Source: Azoarcus sp.
GTDB lineage: Bacteria; Pseudomonadota; Gammaproteobacteria; Burkholderiales; Rhodocyclaceae
Direction of reading: 5' to 3'
DNA length: 45,244 nt
NCBI GenBank assembly: GCA_020725025.1
Contig: DYFV01000041.1
Span: 1 to 45,244 of the forward strand
The translations under genes and the position numbers were made by a program. Positions 16,793 through 24,500 of the stretch are shown here, one piece after another (the first letter of the stretch is position 1; each line of letters opens with the position of its first letter). The notes below the pieces were generated by a model. The model saw only the letters and a list, made by a program, of their open reading frames with translations, was not told the DNA's origin and made no database searches.

Positions 16793-17695
16793 TTGCATTC
16801 GATCTGGCGCAGGGCGGTCCTGGCCGTCGCAGTATCGATTCTTTTCCCGCTACTCGCCGGCTGCTCGCTGCGGCAGGCCGTCGTGGGCGGCATCGCGGAC
16901 GAGCTGGCGGCACAGGGGCAGGGCGCGGAGACCGACCTGGAGCTCGCGCGGGAGGCGAGCGCCTTCTACCTGAAGCTCTCCGAGTCCGTCCTGCGGCAGA
17001 ACCCGTCGCACCTGCCGCTCGCGGAGTCGGTAGCCGCGGGCTTCACGCAATACGCCTACGCCTTCGTTGCCTTCGAGGCCGACCGGGTCGAATCCACGGA
17101 TGCCGCCGAGGCCGAGCGACTGCGCCTTCGCGCGGCGAAGCTCTATCGGCGCGCCCATCGGCATGCCATGACGGCCTTGGCGCTCGCGTCGCCCGATCTG
17201 CCCGCGCGGCTCGCCGCGCAGGGCGTTCTCGACGGCATCCGGCTTGCGCCCGACCAGGTCGGTCTCGCCTACTGGGCGGCGGCGGCCTGGGGCGGAATGA
17301 TCTCCCTGTCGAAGGACGATCCGGACGTGGTCGCCGACCTGCCGCTCGCAGTGCGCCTGGCCGAGCTCGCATGGGCGAGCGACCCCGCCTGGGGCGAGGG
17401 TGCGTTGACCGCGCTCCTGGGCAGCTTCGAGGCGGGCCGCCCCGGCGGCAGTGCGGCGCGGGCCTTGGCCTACTTCGATTCGGCCATCGCGCAGTCCGCC
17501 GGGCACAGCGCCGGGGCGCTGGTGAGCAAGGCCGAAGGCTACGCCCAACCGGCCGGGGATCGCGCACTGTTCGAGGCGCTCCTGCGCCAGGCCCTCGCGG
17601 TCGAGGACGGCCCGGACAGCCCCCGCGCCTTGCACAACGAAGTCATGCGCCGGCGCGCGCGCTGGCTGCTCGACAAGGCCGACGATCTTTTCTGA
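16793..17695 (+). CDS. TatT family lipoprotein (TRAP-associated T component)
   Basis: A 300-residue protein with a lipoprotein signal: hydrophobic VLAVAVSILFPL followed by lipobox LAGC. The rest is nearly all helical, with repeated Ala/Leu-rich helices such as AEAERLRLRAAKLYRRAHRHAMTALA, like the TPR-like fold of the TatT proteins known from treponemes. In TPAT systems TatT trimers pair with the DctP-type ligand binder. The start chosen is TTG at 16793, the only one that keeps the signal peptide intact, with AGGGATGGGG just before it. DctP follows 29 bases later, which supports the call. Confidence 0.82.
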   Translation: MHSIWRRAVLAVAVSILFPLLAGCSLRQAVVGGIADELAAQGQGAETDLELAREASAFYLKLSESVLRQNPSHLPLAESVAAGFTQYAYAFVAFEADRVESTDAAEAERLRLRAAKLYRRAHRHAMTALALASPDLPARLAAQGVLDGIRLAPDQVGLAYWAAAAWGGMISLSKDDPDVVADLPLAVRLAELAWASDPAWGEGALTALLGSFEAGRPGGSAARALAYFDSAIAQSAGHSAGALVSKAEGYAQPAGDRALFEALLRQALAVEDGPDSPRALHNEVMRRRARWLLDKADDLF

Positions 17696-17724
17696 ATCGC
17701 CCGCCAATCCAAACGGAGAGAACC

Positions 17725-18729
17725 ATGTGGATCAGGATCGCAGCACTGCTGTTCGCCTGCCTGGCAGCCGCCGGCGTCGCCGCCGCCGACATGCAGCTGC
17801 GCATCGGCACCCAGGCACCGAAGAATTCCCTCTACCACCGGCAGCTGCTGGAGCTGGGCGAGGCGTGGCGGGCCGCCCAGGGGGGCGGCGCGAAGTACGT
17901 GGTCTATCCGGACGGCAGCCAGGGCGGGGAGGCCGACATGGTGCGTCGGATTCGCATCGGCCAGTTGCAGGGTGGGCTGCTGTCGGTCGCCGGCCTGCGC
18001 GACATCGAGCCGTCCATCGCCGCCCTGCAGGCGATGCCGCTCATGTTCAAGTCCTGGGACGAGGTGGACTACGTGCGCGAGAAGCTGCGGCCGGGGATGG
18101 AGAAGAAGTTCCTGGACAAGGGTTTCGTCGTGCTGGCGTGGGGCGACGCCGGATGGGTGCGCTTCTTCTCCCGGGAAGCCGCCTTCCGCCCGGACGACTA
18201 CAAGTCCATGAAGCTCTTCGCCTGGGGCAACGAGGTCGACCAGCAGGAGATCATGAAGAGCCTCGGCTACACCCCGGTTCCGCTGGAGCTCGGGGACGTC
18301 CTCCCCGCGATCCAGACGGGGATGATCGACGTGGTTCCGTCCACCCCCTATTTCGCCCTTGCGACCCAGATCTACACGAACGCGCCCAACATGCTGGAGC
18401 TCGACTGGGCGCCCATCGTCGGCGCCCTGGTCGTGAGCCGCAAGGCGTGGGACCAGATGTCCCCGGAGGCCCAGGCGGCGTTGCGCGAGGTGGGCGCTCG
18501 GGTCGGCACGCAGATCCGCGCCAAGGCGCGCCAGGACGTGGATGACGCGGTCGAGGCGATGAAGAAGCGGGGTCTGGTGGTCAACCGGCCGAACGAGGCC
18601 CAGATCGAAGAATGGGATGCGCTCGCCGCGCGCCTCCACGCCCGGGTTCGCGGTCGCCTGGTGCCGGCGGAGACCTTCGACGAGGTGGTCGGGCATCTCG
18701 AGGCCTACCGCGCCCGGAAGGCCCGGTGA
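17725..18729 (+). CDS. TRAP transporter solute-binding protein DctP
   Basis: A 334-residue periplasmic protein with a signal peptide (MWIRIAALLFACLAAAGVAA, cleavage near AAA-D). The mature part begins LRIGTQAPKNSLYHRQLLELG and contains GSQGGEADMVRRIRIGQLQGG and VLPAIQTGMIDVVPSTPYFAL, the DctP-family ligand-binding pattern. It delivers an organic acid or related ligand to the membrane component. GGAGAG lies 7 bases upstream of the ATG. The usual ligand-binding arginine may be the one in GWVRFFS. Substrate cannot be assigned. Confidence 0.92.
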   Translation: MWIRIAALLFACLAAAGVAAADMQLRIGTQAPKNSLYHRQLLELGEAWRAAQGGGAKYVVYPDGSQGGEADMVRRIRIGQLQGGLLSVAGLRDIEPSIAALQAMPLMFKSWDEVDYVREKLRPGMEKKFLDKGFVVLAWGDAGWVRFFSREAAFRPDDYKSMKLFAWGNEVDQQEIMKSLGYTPVPLELGDVLPAIQTGMIDVVPSTPYFALATQIYTNAPNMLELDWAPIVGALVVSRKAWDQMSPEAQAALREVGARVGTQIRAKARQDVDDAVEAMKKRGLVVNRPNEAQIEEWDALAARLHARVRGRLVPAETFDEVVGHLEAYRARKAR

Positions 18730-18733
18730 GCCG

Positions 18734-20545
18734 ATGACCCTGCTGCGACGGCTCGGTGCCTTCGACGAGTGGCTCGCCTCCGGTGCGCTGCTGCTGATGG
18801 TGGGCATCCCGCTCGCGGAGATGATTCTGCGGCCAATGCTCGGCCATGGCGTGCGCAACGCGCCGCTCGTGGTCCAGCACGCAGGCCTGGTGCTCGCCAT
18901 GTTCGGCGCGCTGCTGGCCGAACGCAGCGGGCATCTCACCTCGTTGGGAAGCGGACTGGGCGCCGCGAGGAACCCCCGGGTGCGGGGGGCGGCGCAGCGA
19001 TTCTCCCGAGCGAGCTCGGCGCTGCTCTGCGGCATGCTCGGCCAGGCGAGCTGGAGCTTCGTGGCGACCGAGATGGAGGCCCCCCGGGAGCTCGCCTACG
19101 GGGTGTCCGGGTGGGTAGTGCAACTGGCGATGCCCGTCGGCTTCCTGCTGCTCGGGTTGAAGATCGCTTCCCGGATCGGCGAGGCGTGGTCGACCCGGGC
19201 GGCCCTGGCAATCGTCCTGCCCGCGGCGGGTTTCCTCTTCGCCCACGAGCTCGACGGAATGAGCCTGCCCATCTGGCCCTTCGTCGCCTGGCTCGCCGCC
19301 ATTCTCGCCTGCGGGGCCCCGGTGTTCGTGGTGCTCGGCGGACTTTCCCTCGCCCTGTTCTGGCAGGACGGCCTGCCGCTCGCGGCGGTGCCCCTGAGCC
19401 ACTACCAGATCACCGTCAATCCCTCGCTGCCGGCCTTGCCCCTGTTCACCCTCGCCGGCCTGGTGTTCGCCCGGACGGGCGCGGCCGCGCGGCTCGGGAC
19501 GCTCTTCACCACCCTGTTCGGCACCGGCGTCACCGGCACGGCGATCGCGGCGGCCGTGCTGTGCTCCGTGTTCACCGCGTTTACCGGCGGTAGCGGCGTG
19601 ACCATCCTCGCCTTGGGCGGCCTCCTGCTGCCGCTCCTGGGGCGGGCCGGATTTCCGGAGCGGCGGGGCATCGGGCTGGTGACCAGCGCCAGCGCGCTGG
19701 GCGTCCTGCTCGCACCGTCCGTGCCGTTGATCATGTACGCGGTCATCGCCCGCGTGCCGATCAACACCATGTTCCTCGCCGGCGTGCTGCCGGCGATGGT
19801 GATGGTGGCCTGCCTGCTGTGGCTGGGCGGCTATGTGAACGTCCGGCCGACGGCCCCGGCCGCACAGTCGGCCGACCGCGTCGGGCTCCGCGCCGCGGTC
19901 TGGGCGGCGCGCTGGGAGATCCTCGCCCCCTTCGTCGCGATCGGCTCGCTGGCCGGCGGCCTGGCGACCCCGACCGAGAGCGCCGCGCTCACCGTCGGCT
20001 ACACGCTCCTCACCCAGGCCCTCGGTCACCGCGAGATCGACTGGATCACCCTGCGCGGGGCCCTGGCGGAGTGCGCCCGGGTCATCGGCGGCATCATGCT
20101 CATCCTCGGCATGGCCCTCGGCCTGACCAACTACCTGATCGATGCCGGCGTCCCGGACGCGGCCATCGAGTGGGTCCAGTCGGTGCTGCCCAACCGCCTC
20201 GCCTTCCTGGTGGCGCTCAACCTGTTCCTGCTCCTGGCCGGCGCCGTCATGGAGATCTACGCTGCCATCGTGGTCCTCGTGCCGCTCCTGTTGCCCGTGG
20301 CCATGAGCTACGGAATCGACCCGGTGCACTTCGGCGTGATCTTCCTGGCAAACATCGAGATGGCCTTCCTGTGCCCGCCCGCCGGCATGAACATCTATTT
20401 CGCCTCCTCGATGTTCGGCAAGCCGGTCCACTACGTGGCCGCCTCCGTATGGCGGGCGGTCCTGGCCATGTTCCTCGGCGCGCTGACGATTTCGGCCCTG
20501 CCGTTCCTCGCGACCTGGCTGCCGAGCCGGTTGGGGATGTACTGA
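18734..20545 (+). CDS. Fused TRAP transporter permease DctQM
   Basis: A 603-residue membrane protein fusing the small four-span DctQ-like part (residues about 1-165) to the large DctM part (about 170-603). The DctM half carries the TRAP signatures AFTGGSGVTILALGGLLLP, GLVTSASALGVLLAPSVPLIMYAV, GGLATPTESAALTVGYTLL and FLCPPAGMNIYFASSMF. It imports a substrate with Na+ and the DctP protein. It starts four bases after the dctP stop. A fused QM with a TatT gene is the arrangement described for TPAT systems. Confidence 0.92.
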   Translation: MTLLRRLGAFDEWLASGALLLMVGIPLAEMILRPMLGHGVRNAPLVVQHAGLVLAMFGALLAERSGHLTSLGSGLGAARNPRVRGAAQRFSRASSALLCGMLGQASWSFVATEMEAPRELAYGVSGWVVQLAMPVGFLLLGLKIASRIGEAWSTRAALAIVLPAAGFLFAHELDGMSLPIWPFVAWLAAILACGAPVFVVLGGLSLALFWQDGLPLAAVPLSHYQITVNPSLPALPLFTLAGLVFARTGAAARLGTLFTTLFGTGVTGTAIAAAVLCSVFTAFTGGSGVTILALGGLLLPLLGRAGFPERRGIGLVTSASALGVLLAPSVPLIMYAVIARVPINTMFLAGVLPAMVMVACLLWLGGYVNVRPTAPAAQSADRVGLRAAVWAARWEILAPFVAIGSLAGGLATPTESAALTVGYTLLTQALGHREIDWITLRGALAECARVIGGIMLILGMALGLTNYLIDAGVPDAAIEWVQSVLPNRLAFLVALNLFLLLAGAVMEIYAAIVVLVPLLLPVAMSYGIDPVHFGVIFLANIEMAFLCPPAGMNIYFASSMFGKPVHYVAASVWRAVLAMFLGALTISALPFLATWLPSRLGMY

Positions 20546-20556
20546 TCCCCCGTGGC

Positions 20557-21105
20557 CTAGGAACTGGTCGGCGGTAGCAGCAGGGCCCAGCGTTCCTGGT
20601 GTGCCGGCTGCCGCGGCAGCCAAGTGGCGGTCGGCCCGGGAAGCCCGAACTGCGCGAGCGAGGAGTTCCCGTAGCGTCTGTCGTGGCTGACTTCCTCACC
20701 GATCCATGCCGGTAGCGATACGGTGGCCTGCTCGTGAGGCAGCTCCACCTCGGCGAGGACCAGGCCGCGGAGGCGGCCTTCGAAGACGTCGACTTCGAAG
20801 AGGTATCCGTGATGCTCTACCAGGAAGCGCGTCTTTTCGACGATCCGATCGCCGCAGTGCCGGGCGAGGATCTGCTCCGCATCGGAAACGGGAATCGGGT
20901 ACTCGAACTCCTCGCGCGAGAGCGAAGTGTCGGGGCGGGGCGACTTCAACGTGAGGAAGGCTCGATCGCCGCGGATCCGGATCCGGGTCGACATCTCGCC
21001 CGGGTCCTTGGCGAGATAGCCCTGGACGATCCGCTCGCCCTTGCGGCCCTGCAGGAAACGGGTGTCCTGCACCAGAAACTTGCGCTCGATCTCCCTTCCC
21101 ATCAT
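20557..21105 (-). CDS. CYTH domain protein (inorganic triphosphatase / class IV cyclase-like)
   Basis: A 182-residue protein with the CYTH tunnel motif EIERKFLV at residues 4-11, then EMSTRIRIRGDRAFLTLKSP, EEFEYPIP, KTRFLVEHHGYLFEVDVFEG and LAEVELPHE, in which the alternating Glu/Lys/Arg residues line the triphosphate tunnel. The family hydrolyses triphosphate, ThTP or polyphosphate ends, or acts as an adenylate cyclase. A start one codon later (21102) is equally likely. It diverges from the parA promoter region, and its last bases approach the DctQM stop. Confidence 0.87.
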   Translation of the reverse strand: MMGREIERKFLVQDTRFLQGRKGERIVQGYLAKDPGEMSTRIRIRGDRAFLTLKSPRPDTSLSREEFEYPIPVSDAEQILARHCGDRIVEKTRFLVEHHGYLFEVDVFEGRLRGLVLAEVELPHEQATVSLPAWIGEEVSHDRRYGNSSLAQFGLPGPTATWLPRQPAHQERWALLLPPTSS

Positions 21106-21219
21106 GTGCAGCCCTGTTCAGGAGGTGGCGAATTCTACCAAAGGATCGTCCCGATATACCTGTGACGCAAGCATGGGCATACCGGATGCCTTGAGCCGAC
21201 ACTACCCACTACCCGATAG

Positions 21220-21248
21220 TTGCGGACTGCCGGATCGCATACGATAAT
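21220..21248 (+). promoter_or_regulatory. Sigma-70-type promoter for the parA/RHH pair
   Basis: A -35 element TTGCGG (21220-21225) and a -10 element GATAAT (21243-21248) are separated by exactly 17 bases, in a locally AT-rich patch within GC-rich DNA. A transcription start near 21255 would give a leader of about 30 bases before the parA ATG. The -10 overlaps the TATTAC repeat array, which suggests repression by a DNA-binding protein. Confidence 0.6.
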
Positions 21249-21266
21249 ACGGTATTACGTTATTAC
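21245..21266. repeat. TATTAC half-site array (operator or centromere-like site)
   Basis: TAATAC-G-GTATTA (21245-21257) is a perfect 13-bp dyad, and a second direct copy of TATTAC follows at 21261-21266, eight bases after the one at 21253-21258. So three half-sites lie in 22 bases, one inverted and two direct. Short arrays with 7-8 base spacing are the type of site bound by ribbon-helix-helix partners of ParA proteins such as ParG and Omega. The array covers the -10 box and probable transcription start of parA. Confidence 0.5.
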
Positions 21267-21284
21267 CAGAATGACCGAGTGCCG

Positions 21285-21944
21285 ATGATCGATGCGGGAA
21301 TCATTGCCCTGACGTCCCAGAAGGGTGGATCGGGCAAGACGACGGTGGCGGTTCAACTGGCCGCAGGGCTTGCGCTGCGTGGCTATCGCCTCGTCGTAGC
21401 CGACCTCGATCCCCAGGCGAGCATCTCGCGCTGGATCGAGTCCGCGCCGCCGTCCGATCCCTTTCCGGGCGCCCTCGTGCGGCTCGGCGGAACCCCCAGG
21501 GAGATCGCGCGGGAACTGGGGAGGGCGGCGACGCAAGCGGATTTCGTGGTGATGGATTGCCCACCCTCCATCGAGCATCCGCATATCGAGGCCGCGTTAG
21601 AGATCTGCGACCTCGCCATCGTCCCGGTCGTCCCGAACCCGACCGACCTGTGGGCGACACGTGGCTCCGAGCGGACCATCCTGGAGGCGAGGGCGAGGCG
21701 TCCGTCGCTGCGCGGCGCCTTGCTCCCCAACCGGGTCATGCGTACCGCGCTTGCGGGCGACGTACTTTCGGTCATGCACGATTTCGCCTTGCCGGTGCTC
21801 GACGCGGTCCTCTCGCAACGGAACGCCTACGCCCAGTCGGCCGTGCTCGGGCGATCCGTGTTCGCATTGGGCCGCGCCGCGGCGGCGGCCCAGGAGGAAG
21901 TCGATCGGCTGGTAACGGCCGTTCTCAATCAACTGGAGGAATGA
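21285..21944 (+). CDS. ParA family ATPase (orphan type)
   Basis: A 219-residue deviant Walker ATPase. The signature KGGSGKTT is at residues 13-20, with the ParA lysine at 13, followed by Walker A' VADLDPQAS and Walker B VVMDCPPS. It is short, with no N-terminal helix-turn-helix, as in type Ib plasmid ParA and in the chromosomal orphan ParA proteins that position protein cargo. ATP-bound dimers are expected to coat the nucleoid. The partner gene starts 5 bases after its stop. GTG at 21279 is an alternative start; the ribosome binding site is weak for both. Confidence 0.87.
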   Translation: MIDAGIIALTSQKGGSGKTTVAVQLAAGLALRGYRLVVADLDPQASISRWIESAPPSDPFPGALVRLGGTPREIARELGRAATQADFVVMDCPPSIEHPHIEAALEICDLAIVPVVPNPTDLWATRGSERTILEARARRPSLRGALLPNRVMRTALAGDVLSVMHDFALPVLDAVLSQRNAYAQSAVLGRSVFALGRAAAAAQEEVDRLVTAVLNQLEE

Positions 21945-21949
21945 AGATC

Positions 21950-22774
21950 ATGAGCTCCCGCAACAAGACCCAGGCCGCGCTGCGCGAGTCCTTGAACAAG
22001 GAAAGCGAAGCCGTGGCCAAGCGGCTCGGCGCCGCCGCCGGCGCGGATACCGCGAAGGAGGACGCCGGATCGGCCCCTGCGGTGGCCGCGGCGAGCGCGG
22101 CCGGTGTCGTCGGCGACGCGACGGCCGCCGAACCGAAGGCCAGGAAGGCGGCGCCGGCTTCCCGGGCGGGCAAGCAGAAGATCCAGGTCGAGGGCGCGAA
22201 ACCCGAAGCGGCAAAGCGCGCGCCGAAGGCCAAGCCGACGACGGCCGGCACCAAGCCGGCCGCAGCACCGGCCGAGGCGGCCACGCCCCCTGCCGCCGCG
22301 GCGGCCGAAGCTGGTGCGCCGCTTCAGCCGAAGAAGATGCGGACGGTGAAGAAGCCGGCAAAGCCGAAGGCCGCGCCCCCCGTCGAGGCGCCCGCAGCCC
22401 CTGCCGCGCCAGCTGCCGAAGCCGCAGCGCCCCCTCAGGCGAAGAAGGCGCGGGCGGTGAAGAAGCCGGCCAAGCCGAAGGCTGCGGCCGAGGAGGGCGG
22501 CAAGGACGCGAAGCCGAGCCCGGAAGCAGCGGAACCGGTGCGCAAGGACAAGCGAGAGAAGGTGGTGCGCGATTCCTTCTCCATGCCGGCCGGCGAGCAC
22601 AAGCAGATCAAGGCGATCCGCGAGAACCTCGGCAAGGCCGGGCGCCTCGCGAGCAAGTCCGAGGTGCTCAGATCCGCGCTCAAGCTGCTCGCCACCCGCA
22701 GCCCGGCGGAGATCTCTTCGCTGATCGACGCGCTCCCGCCCGTTCCCAAGGGCAAGCACGGCAAGAAGGCCTGA
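21950..22774 (+). CDS. Lys/Ala/Pro-rich protein with a C-terminal ribbon-helix-helix domain
   Basis: A 274-residue protein. Residues 1-25 form a possible helix (RNKTQAALRESLNKESEAVAKRLG), residues 30-205 are a low-complexity Ala/Pro/Lys linker of histone H1-like composition with an internal 25-residue duplication, and residues 207-247 look like a ribbon-helix-helix fold: strand RDSFSMP, helix EHKQIKAIRENLGKAG and helix SKSEVLRSALKLLA. The ATG at 21950 follows GGAGGA by eight bases; an ATG three codons earlier overlaps the parA stop. The N-terminal segment is a candidate ParA-contact site by analogy with ParG and McdB-like partners. Function is inferred from pairing only. Confidence 0.72.
   Translation: MSSRNKTQAALRESLNKESEAVAKRLGAAAGADTAKEDAGSAPAVAAASAAGVVGDATAAEPKARKAAPASRAGKQKIQVEGAKPEAAKRAPKAKPTTAGTKPAAAPAEAATPPAAAAAEAGAPLQPKKMRTVKKPAKPKAAPPVEAPAAPAAPAAEAAAPPQAKKARAVKKPAKPKAAAEEGGKDAKPSPEAAEPVRKDKREKVVRDSFSMPAGEHKQIKAIRENLGKAGRLASKSEVLRSALKLLATRSPAEISSLIDALPPVPKGKHGKKA
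22301..22486 (+). repeat. Duplicated 75-bp segment in the linker of the RHH protein gene
   Basis: The segments 22301-22375 and 22412-22486 encode near-identical 25-residue units ending in KKPAKPKAA, beginning AAEAGAPLQ in the first and AAEAAAPPQ in the second. They start 111 bases apart and keep the reading frame. This is an internal duplication that lengthens the basic linker; copy number could vary between strains. Confidence 0.75.
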
Positions 22775-22865
22775 GGGAGGAGAAGGGGGCCGCGCGGGCG
22801 TCAGGTTCGGCGCGGTCCGCCAGCGAAGCGCCCGGGCGCGGCAGGCTCGGGTACGAGGAGCCGCC

Positions 22866-24140
22866 TCAAGGGCCGCCGATCTCCAGCGCGATCCAGGCGA
22901 TGCCGGCGCCCAGGCCGACGCCGACCGCACCCATCCCGACCAGGACCCGGCCCGCCAATTGGCGGCCGCCGATCGCGAGGGCCAGACCGGTCTTGAAGCA
23001 GAGGTTGGCCGTCATCGCCAGTCCGATGGCGATCGCCGTGGGCGCGAGCTCCAGCTTGCCGAGGGAGAACAGGCGCAGGCTGGACAGGGCGATGGCGTCG
23101 ATGTCGGTGAGGCCGGATACCACGGCCAGCACGTACAGCCCGCCGGTGCCGGCGTAGTCGGACAGCCAGGCGGCAAGGAGCAGGATGATCGCGTAGAGCA
23201 GCCCGAAGCCCAGGGCGGCGCGCAGCTCGGTGGGGTTGCTGGTCTCGGGCAGCACCGCCTCGCCGTGGCCGGTAAGCCGGCGCCAATACCACAGCAGGGC
23301 CAGCAGGCCGAGGATCAGGGCCGGAACCAGGACGAACACGAGGGCGCGAAGCACGCCGGGCGCGACCACGGCGGCGATCATCGCCACGCGCACGACCATC
23401 ACCAGGTTGGCGAGCACGATCACCAGCGCCGCCACCGAGGCCAGTTGCGGAGACGTGCGGGCGTTACGGGCGTACACGAGGGTGGTGGCGGTGCTCGAGG
23501 CCAGTCCCCCGAAGATGCCCACGAAGGCTGCGCCCCAGCGGGCACCTACCAGCTTCAAGGCCGCGTACCCCGCCAGGCTGACGCCGGCGATGAGTACCAC
23601 CATCAACCAGATCTGATGGGGGTTCAGCGTTCCGAAGGGGCCGTAATTCTCGTCCGGCAGGATGGGCAGGATGACGAGGGAGAGCACGCTGAACTGGAGG
23701 ATCGAGGTCCAGTCCTTGGGCTGCAGGCGCGTTGCGATGCCGCGCAGCTCGGCCTTGAAATAGAGCAGCACCGTGGTCGCCACCGCCAGCATCACCGCCA
23801 GGCGGGCGTGGCCGTACCACACCGCTGCGCCCAGGCAATAGCACACGAGCAGGGCGGCGACCGAGGTGGTGCCGGGGTCCCGGGGGTCGGGATGGCTCAC
23901 ATAGGCTGCGACGATCATCGCGCCGACGATCGCGAGGCCCACGGTGAACGGCGCGATGGTCCCCAGGTGCTGGCCGAGCAGGCCGGAGAGGGCGCCGAAC
24001 ATGGCGACCAGTCCGAAGGTGCGCAGGCCGGCGCGGGCCGACTCGACCCGTTCGCGCTCCAGTCCGATGAGCAGGCCGATGCCCACGGCGATGACGAAGG
24101 CCTGGATGCTGGATGCGTCGAAAGGCTGGGAGAACGGCAT
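22866..24140 (-). CDS. MgtC/SapB family membrane protein with DUF4010
   Basis: A 424-residue membrane protein with about 12 spans. The first 140 residues match the MgtC/SapB pattern (VIAVGIGLLIGLERER, then RTFGLVAMFGALSG and GTTSVAALLVCYCLG), and the rest matches DUF4010 (GGLASSTATTLVYARNA, then SGLTDIDAIALSSLRL). No transport activity is established for this combination. It is convergent with the RHH protein gene and has its own upstream region at 24141-24500. Confidence 0.85.
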   Translation of the reverse strand: MPFSQPFDASSIQAFVIAVGIGLLIGLERERVESARAGLRTFGLVAMFGALSGLLGQHLGTIAPFTVGLAIVGAMIVAAYVSHPDPRDPGTTSVAALLVCYCLGAAVWYGHARLAVMLAVATTVLLYFKAELRGIATRLQPKDWTSILQFSVLSLVILPILPDENYGPFGTLNPHQIWLMVVLIAGVSLAGYAALKLVGARWGAAFVGIFGGLASSTATTLVYARNARTSPQLASVAALVIVLANLVMVVRVAMIAAVVAPGVLRALVFVLVPALILGLLALLWYWRRLTGHGEAVLPETSNPTELRAALGFGLLYAIILLLAAWLSDYAGTGGLYVLAVVSGLTDIDAIALSSLRLFSLGKLELAPTAIAIGLAMTANLCFKTGLALAIGGRQLAGRVLVGMGAVGVGLGAGIAWIALEIGGP

Positions 24141-24500
24141 CTTGCTTTGCTCTGGTTATTGTCCGAGGCCCGGACATCCAGCGCCTGGGCGGCGCCCACG
24201 AAGATCCGGAACGGGCCGGCGGCGATCCCTGACACCGCGCGGCATTACTGTATTCCTATTAGCCCAGTGTGGGGAATGGCGGCATGCCTGGCCACCGGAC
24301 GGCATCCGCTTGTATGGAGGCGCGCGGGCGAAGCGCAGCAGGACGGCCGCCGCCTTGTGAAACCGCCGCGTGCAAGCCGAATGGAGACGGTGAGGGCGAG
24401 CGATCCGTGGTGGGCTACTGCGAAGGTTTACATAATACCAATTATGGCGGCTGAGGCAGGAGCAGCCGACGTGGCTACGGGGCCGCGCTTTGAGGCGCCT
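24141..24500. other. Intergenic region with two AT-rich patches, no gene seen
   Basis: This 360-base stretch separates the DUF4010 gene start from the polymerase X stop. No reading frame in it has a convincing start, ribosome binding site or family match. It holds two AT-rich patches in otherwise GC-rich DNA: around 24243-24261 (ATTACTGTATTCCTATTA) and an inverted repeat CATAAT-ACCA-ATTATG at 24431-24446. The first is about 100 bases upstream of the DUF4010 gene and could belong to its promoter on the minus strand. I see no clear -35/-10 pair. Confidence 0.5.

Noticed and set aside
18581..20623. 680-codon minus-strand frame over the DctQM gene
   Set aside because: Low-complexity product with no membrane or domain pattern; the plus strand is a clear TRAP permease.
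22301..22486. Repeats taken as a CRISPR or tandem array
   Set aside because: Only two imperfect copies, in frame within a coding sequence, without spacers of constant length.
22829..22842. GCGCCCGGGCGC palindrome after the RHH gene as terminator
   Set aside because: No loop and no T-run, and such palindromes arise easily in GC-rich DNA.
24269..24454. Short plus-strand frame in the intergenic region
   Set aside because: No ribosome binding site and no recognisable sequence; not called as a gene.
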